Positions 8,293 to 10,901 of a DNA stretch of 10,901 nt are shown here, piece by piece. Positions within the stretch are counted from its first letter, which is position 1. Each line of letters opens with the position of its first letter. Position numbers and translations under genes: made by a program. Source of the DNA: Euperipatoides rowelli. Lineage: Eukaryota > Onychophora > Udeonychophora > Euonychophora > Peripatopsidae. Below the pieces are notes generated by a model. The model was not told the DNA's origin. It saw only the letters and a program-made list of their open reading frames with translations, and ran no database searches. The stretch lies in the NCBI GenBank assembly GCA_003024985.2, contig PXIH01S0011764.1. One strand, 5' to 3'.

Positions 8293-8955
8293 AATTTAGT
8301 AAATCACAAAATAAATCCTCTGGATTTATTCCTAGAATTAAGACTTTAACAGTATATTCTAAATTGCTATAAATTGTTGACAATTTTTTTCTACCATCTT
8401 TATCTATTTTTCACAGGTGGGCCTATAACACCCCCCCCCCCCCTTAGTCCCTTTGTATGATTGGTGAAAACACGGTACTCCAACTTGCAAAGAAGTCAGA
8501 AAGATACAGGAATTCAATATGTAATTATATTACAAAAAACAGCTAAAGCTATTTAAATAAGCTATGAAACATTAAGTTAAAGCTACGTTTCCAGAGTAAC
8601 TATATTGGAAGAGGAAAAATTGTAGAATCTTAGTTACTGCTCTTCTCACCTGAGGGCGCTCTACTATATCAACATCACCTTCATCTGCATAATAACAAGA
8701 GTTGCCGACTTGGAGACCTATCAAAAACAATTCAACATTCGAAAATCACCTCTAGCAACTAGCGAGATATCAAAGTTAATGCAGAGCCTTAATCGAGGCA
8801 GAAAATATCCAGATCTTCGAGTCTACAAGATCTATTCCAAATTTTAATCAATTTTTAGAAGATCTTGAAGAAATAGAACAACAGATGTATGCAGTTTACA
8901 GCAGTTGATGAGACAACAGCAAGCCGGTGAATCCAGAGTGAAAGTTCTCTTCTTA
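8293..8955 (+). repeat. Direct repeat copy B, continuous with the right arm
   Basis: Matches copy A at 6987-7667. Its distal part from 8677 also matches the inner end of the left arm. The unit runs on without a break into 8956-10033, so this is the most complete copy of the family. It carries a 13-C run at 8431-8443. The seven bases TGTCATT occur upstream of both direct copies (6980 and 8277); copy B has about 10 extra bases between this motif and the repeat, creating the dyad at 8281-8304. Confidence 0.93.
8689..8908 (+). pseudogene. Possible coding remnant in copy B, frameshifted
   Basis: The first frame (8689-8790) reads RVADLETYQKQFNIRKSPLA and further to KLMQSL. A shift by one base near 8791 leads to a frame with IEAENIQIFESTRSIPNF and FLEDLEEIEQQMYAVYSS, ended by TGA at 8906-8908. 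The second part is acidic and helix-prone. The left-arm copy covers the same region with different indels. No family is recognised, and an ancestral coding function is inference. Confidence 0.3.
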
Positions 8956-9404
8956 ATTAATAGTTACAGTAGCCTACAGTCTACCATTAGAGTTGCACAA
9001 TAGAACCAATATTTTCAATCACTTCTTAGCTTTAACAATCTTCCAAAATCGTAGTTTTCCAGCATTTAATTTCCAATTCCAGAGTACCAATCATAGACTG
9101 TTACCTGTGCTGAACCTCCGTAACCTTTACCATTTCTATCCAAACACTCCCCATAGACTTTATCTATTAAGAACTTTGATTTTTTTATCCCCTTTTATAC
9201 CCAATTTCCCTGGGTTATACTCCCTTTCTCTATCCCTCTGTCATTCTATTTTTTCACTGTGTTTCTGGCCAGGGGTAATATATTTATCTAAAGTTTGTAA
9301 GGGTTAATTTCTTTGTAAAATTTATTTTAATGGGAAAGGATATTTTTGTCATTTTTTGTTCTAAGCAAATAGATACAATGATTTTCTAAAGAAAACGCTT
9401 GTTT

Positions 9405-9426
9405 GTGTGTGTGTGTGTGTGTGTGT
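9405..9426. repeat. (GT)11 microsatellite
   Basis: Twenty-two bases of uninterrupted GT, within the right arm. The left-arm counterpart has only about four repeats, which shows repeat length change since the copies separated. Confidence 0.95.
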
Positions 9427-9475
9427 AGGCTAATTTAATTTTATTTAATATTTAATTAATTTTTATTTTTACAGA

Positions 9476-9664
9476 TGGCCTTTTCTTACGTATGCGATAG
9501 GGGTGGTACCTGTCGGTTCTATCAGGGCAGGGATAATAAAAGGTGGTCCTCCTTTCTCCTCTTTTCTGGTCTGGACTGAAATTTTGGTTAAGTTAGGGTT
9601 AGCTAGCTTTCCTTATTATTTTCATTGGTTTGCACTGGTTTTAGCCCCATTTAAGAGTTTATAA
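9476..9664 (+). pseudogene. Conserved short open frame in the right arm, function unknown
   Basis: A frame of 62 codons, ended by TAA at 9662-9664, starts two bases after TTTTTACAG (AG at 9473-9474). It reads VVPVGSIRAGIIKGG and later KLGLASFPYYFHWFALVLAP. It lines up with the left-arm frame at 5987-6178, although the two arms differ by indels around both ends. A different frame begins with ATG at 9475 but stops after about 34 codons and is not shared. It may be an exon of the repeat family's gene or a chance frame. Not recognised. Confidence 0.35.
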
Positions 9665-9958
9665 CCAAACTTGGCACTAACTGACCCTCCTTCGGTAAAT
9701 GTTATATTTTTGGGGTAGCCTCTATTTATGTAAACTTGCATATGAATGTGTTACAATTAGTTATTCTAATTTGGGCATTTGTATATAAGTGTATCTTGAG
9801 ACTAATAATAAAAATATGGCATTTATCTGGTAATTATCTCTGGAACATGTCTCTTAGATCTGTGTTAGCATTAGTGTGGGCTCGTGCATGCCTTGCCTGC
9901 GCGACGTCACCTACATGAGTGTTCTGGAGATAGTAGAGACATTTCCAAGTTAGGGTTG

Positions 9959-10022
9959 TATTTGTAGCTAGTATCCACAGGCAGAAAGCGGAAGCAGTAT
10001 TGCCCAATTGAAGCTACAAATA
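9959..10022 (+). repeat. Hairpin at the outer end of the right arm (covarying stem)
   Basis: TATTTGTAGCT (9959-9969) and AGCTACAAATA (10012-10022) form a perfect 11-bp stem around a 42-base loop. In the left arm the stem is TATTTATGGCT/AGCCATAAATA: the sixth pair is A-T instead of G-C and the eighth is G-C instead of A-T, so pairing is kept while sequence changes. Confidence 0.85.
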
Positions 10023-10033
10023 TGACCAAGCTT

Positions 10034-10236
10034 AGATAACTTGCCTAATTATAGATAATATACAATTATTAGAAATAATATACGTATACGGTCTTGTGAG
10101 TGGCATAAATTAAAGCAAGCCCCCCACCTTGGTAAATTCAATCACGCTTACCCGAGAATGAATTGAACTGAGGTGCAAATTACAATTTCTAAGTAAATTA
10201 TAGTCTTTCACGAGATTGAATTAGGGGAGAGGGAAG
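10034..10236. other. Short unique stretch ending in a purine-rich tract
   Basis: No coding sequence is seen. At 10221-10236 the sequence TTAGGGGAGAGGGAAG is almost all purine and lies directly before the candidate LTR, the position of a polypurine tract that primes plus-strand DNA synthesis in LTR retroelements. The rest is AT-rich and unassigned. Confidence 0.5.
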
Positions 10237-10293
10237 TCTTATGAGGGAGACTATATACAGCCCGGCGAAGCATTACTTTTTAAGTATCGAACT

Positions 10294-10354
10294 TATGTAT
10301 GTATGTGTGTACAGTATGTATGTATGTATTTATGTATGTATATACAGTATGTAT
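10294..10354. repeat. Imperfect (TATG)n microsatellite
   Basis: Repeated TATG/GTAT with interruptions, including two copies of ACAGTATGTAT. It falls inside the candidate LTR. Confidence 0.85.
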
Positions 10355-10765
10355 AGTATAATGATCCTACTTATAAACAAATAGCTTATAATAACTAATT
10401 AATAGTAATATTGGAGATAGTTGTACTTTGTTGTTGTGCGCATTAAACCGCGCAATCGGGCTGTTATTAGTTTAGTGTGTGACGTGTTTACTTCAAGCTT
10501 GGTAAACACCTCATATACAACTCTATTACCCGGATGTGCGGCTAATGCTAATTAGTTATACAATCATTCATTGCAGCTAATTTAAATGTACAGTTGGTTT
10601 TTGCCATAAAGGCTTTGTTTGTGTATTATGCTTTGTCTATTCGCCGGCGGAGCTGGCCCCCCTCACCTGATTAACGTACTGAGGAGGACCAGGCTTCGCA
10701 CGGATATTCCATTCTTTGGACTTAGTATTATTTTATAGTAACCTGTAATTAGTTGTAATTAGCTA

Positions 10766-10771
10766 AATAAA
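10766..10771 (+). promoter_or_regulatory. Polyadenylation signal in candidate LTR
   Basis: AATAAA, about 80 bp upstream of the LTR right end. In this AT-rich window such hexamers also occur by chance, so the position relative to the LTR carries the weight. Confidence 0.4.
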
Positions 10772-10888
10772 TGTTTTAGCTAACAACAGCAAGGAATAAT
10801 TATTCACTTTCAACACTTTCAACATTCTGTAACACGAACCCATCATAACATAGTAGTTTATAGCCTACTAATCTTGCATTCGTTATAG

Positions 10889-10901
10889 TGGCACCCAAAC
10901 A
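10889..10901 (+). promoter_or_regulatory. Candidate tRNA-Lys-type primer-binding site, cut by the window end
   Basis: TGGCACCCAAACA matches the first 13 bases of the complement of the tRNA-Lys 3' end (TGGCGCCCGAACA) at 11 positions. Both differences are CG to CA, as expected from deamination of methylated CpG. A primer-binding site normally lies within a few bases of the 5' LTR; here it is 38 bases from the best LTR end at 10850, so either the LTR extends to about 10887 or the match is partly coincidental. Confidence 0.4.

Larger units (their letters stand above)
5592..10033. mobile_element. Large inverted-repeat structure made of three copies of an unknown repeat family
   Basis: Two arms, 5592-6983 read on the minus strand and 8677-10033 on the plus strand, align along their whole length with many substitutions and indels. 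Anchor blocks include TCTGGCCA, GGGCAGGGATAATAAA, TTGGGGTAGCCTC and AAATATGAC. The central region contains a direct repeat (6987-7667 and 8293-8955). The longest continuous version of the family is 8293-10033. The left arm lacks its first roughly 385 bp, and the 6987-7667 copy lacks everything after about 680 bp. Possible readings are a foldback-type element, an inverted duplication, or three separate insertions. Marked divergence between arms, against close similarity of the two direct copies, favours several events. No transposase was recognised. Confidence 0.8.
8677..10033 (+). repeat. Right arm of the large inverted repeat
   Basis: The plus strand matches the reverse complement of 5592-6983. 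Landmarks in order: AACATTCGAAAATCACC (8734), TGAATCCAG (8928), GAGTACCA (9082), ATAGACTTTATC (9152), TCTGGCCA, a (GT)11 run at 9405-9426, a pyrimidine-rich tract ending ACAG at 9471-9474, GGGCAGGGATAATAAAAGG near 9525, TTGGGGTAGCCTC near 9710, and AAATATGACC near 10020. Homology fades after AAGCTTA at about 10033. No terminal target duplication could be found. Confidence 0.85.
10237..10850 (+). mobile_element. Candidate LTR, about 614 bp
   Basis: The left end TCTTATGA and right end TCATAACA are inverted repeats with one mismatch; the mismatch is the second base, where an intact LTR would have TG. A purine tract precedes it. AATAAA at 10766-10771 lies about 80 bp before the right end, the usual place for the R-U5 polyadenylation signal. 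An imperfect TATG microsatellite (about 10294-10354) lies within. No second copy exists in the window. It may be the 3' LTR of the gag-pol remnant at 3714-5580, or a 5' LTR whose body lies to the right. If the 5' LTR reading holds, its end may instead be near 10887. Confidence 0.5.

Noticed and set aside
8993-9307. 104-codon plus-strand open frame in the right arm
   Set aside because: The left arm does not preserve it, and its composition reflects a pyrimidine-rich stretch.
9736-9918. 60-codon plus-strand open frame
   Set aside because: Not maintained in the left arm, where the same region has indels.
1-10901. tRNA, rRNA or other structured RNA genes
   Set aside because: No cloverleaf, box A/B promoter pattern or rRNA-like sequence was seen on reading; a covariance-model scan would be needed to exclude small cases.

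Overview
This is an AT-rich, gene-poor stretch of a eukaryotic, probably metazoan, genome. There are no long open frames, operons or ribosome-binding sites. It holds microsatellites, a 42-bp minisatellite, decayed transposons and a Ty3/gypsy-type retroelement. Exact taxonomy cannot be read from the window, but an AT-rich invertebrate is a reasonable guess. Two undetermined bases (2965 and 7671) mark weak points in the assembly. No intact cellular gene was recognised.

Layout. 1-1363: AT-rich DNA without a gene. 1364-1669: an eight-unit minisatellite of about 42 bp containing TTAGGG-like blocks. 1670-2872: AT-rich, nothing recognised. 2873-2930: one end resembling a pogo/Tigger-like DNA transposon, with three AAATCCGGA boxes. 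3067-3600: a purine tract, a 23-bp exact duplication, and a nested palindrome between 9-bp inverted repeats. 3714-5580: a decayed gag-pro-pol remnant on the + strand. The gag tail, a protease C-terminal motif, and reverse transcriptase with YLDD can be seen. It breaks off at the first residues of RNase H, and integrase is missing.

From 5592 to 10033 lies the most unusual structure. Two diverged arms of about 1.4 kb face each other as an inverted repeat (5592-6983 minus, 8677-10033 plus). The central part holds a 0.68-kb copy (6987-7667) of the sequence that is continuous with the right arm (8293-8955). These are best read as three copies of one unknown repeat family, of which 8293-10033 is the longest. 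The family has a hairpin near its outer end whose 11-bp stem shows two compensatory base-pair changes between arms. It also has a roughly 62-codon frame, open in both arms, downstream of a splice-acceptor-like site.

10221-10901: a purine-rich tract, a candidate LTR with near-perfect terminal inverted repeats and AATAAA, and, at the very end, a primer-binding-site-like sequence that differs from the tRNA-Lys type only by two CG-to-CA changes. This is either the 3' LTR of the gag-pol remnant or the 5' LTR of another element lying beyond the window.

Nothing here forms a working pathway. The parts read as nested, decaying mobile DNA.
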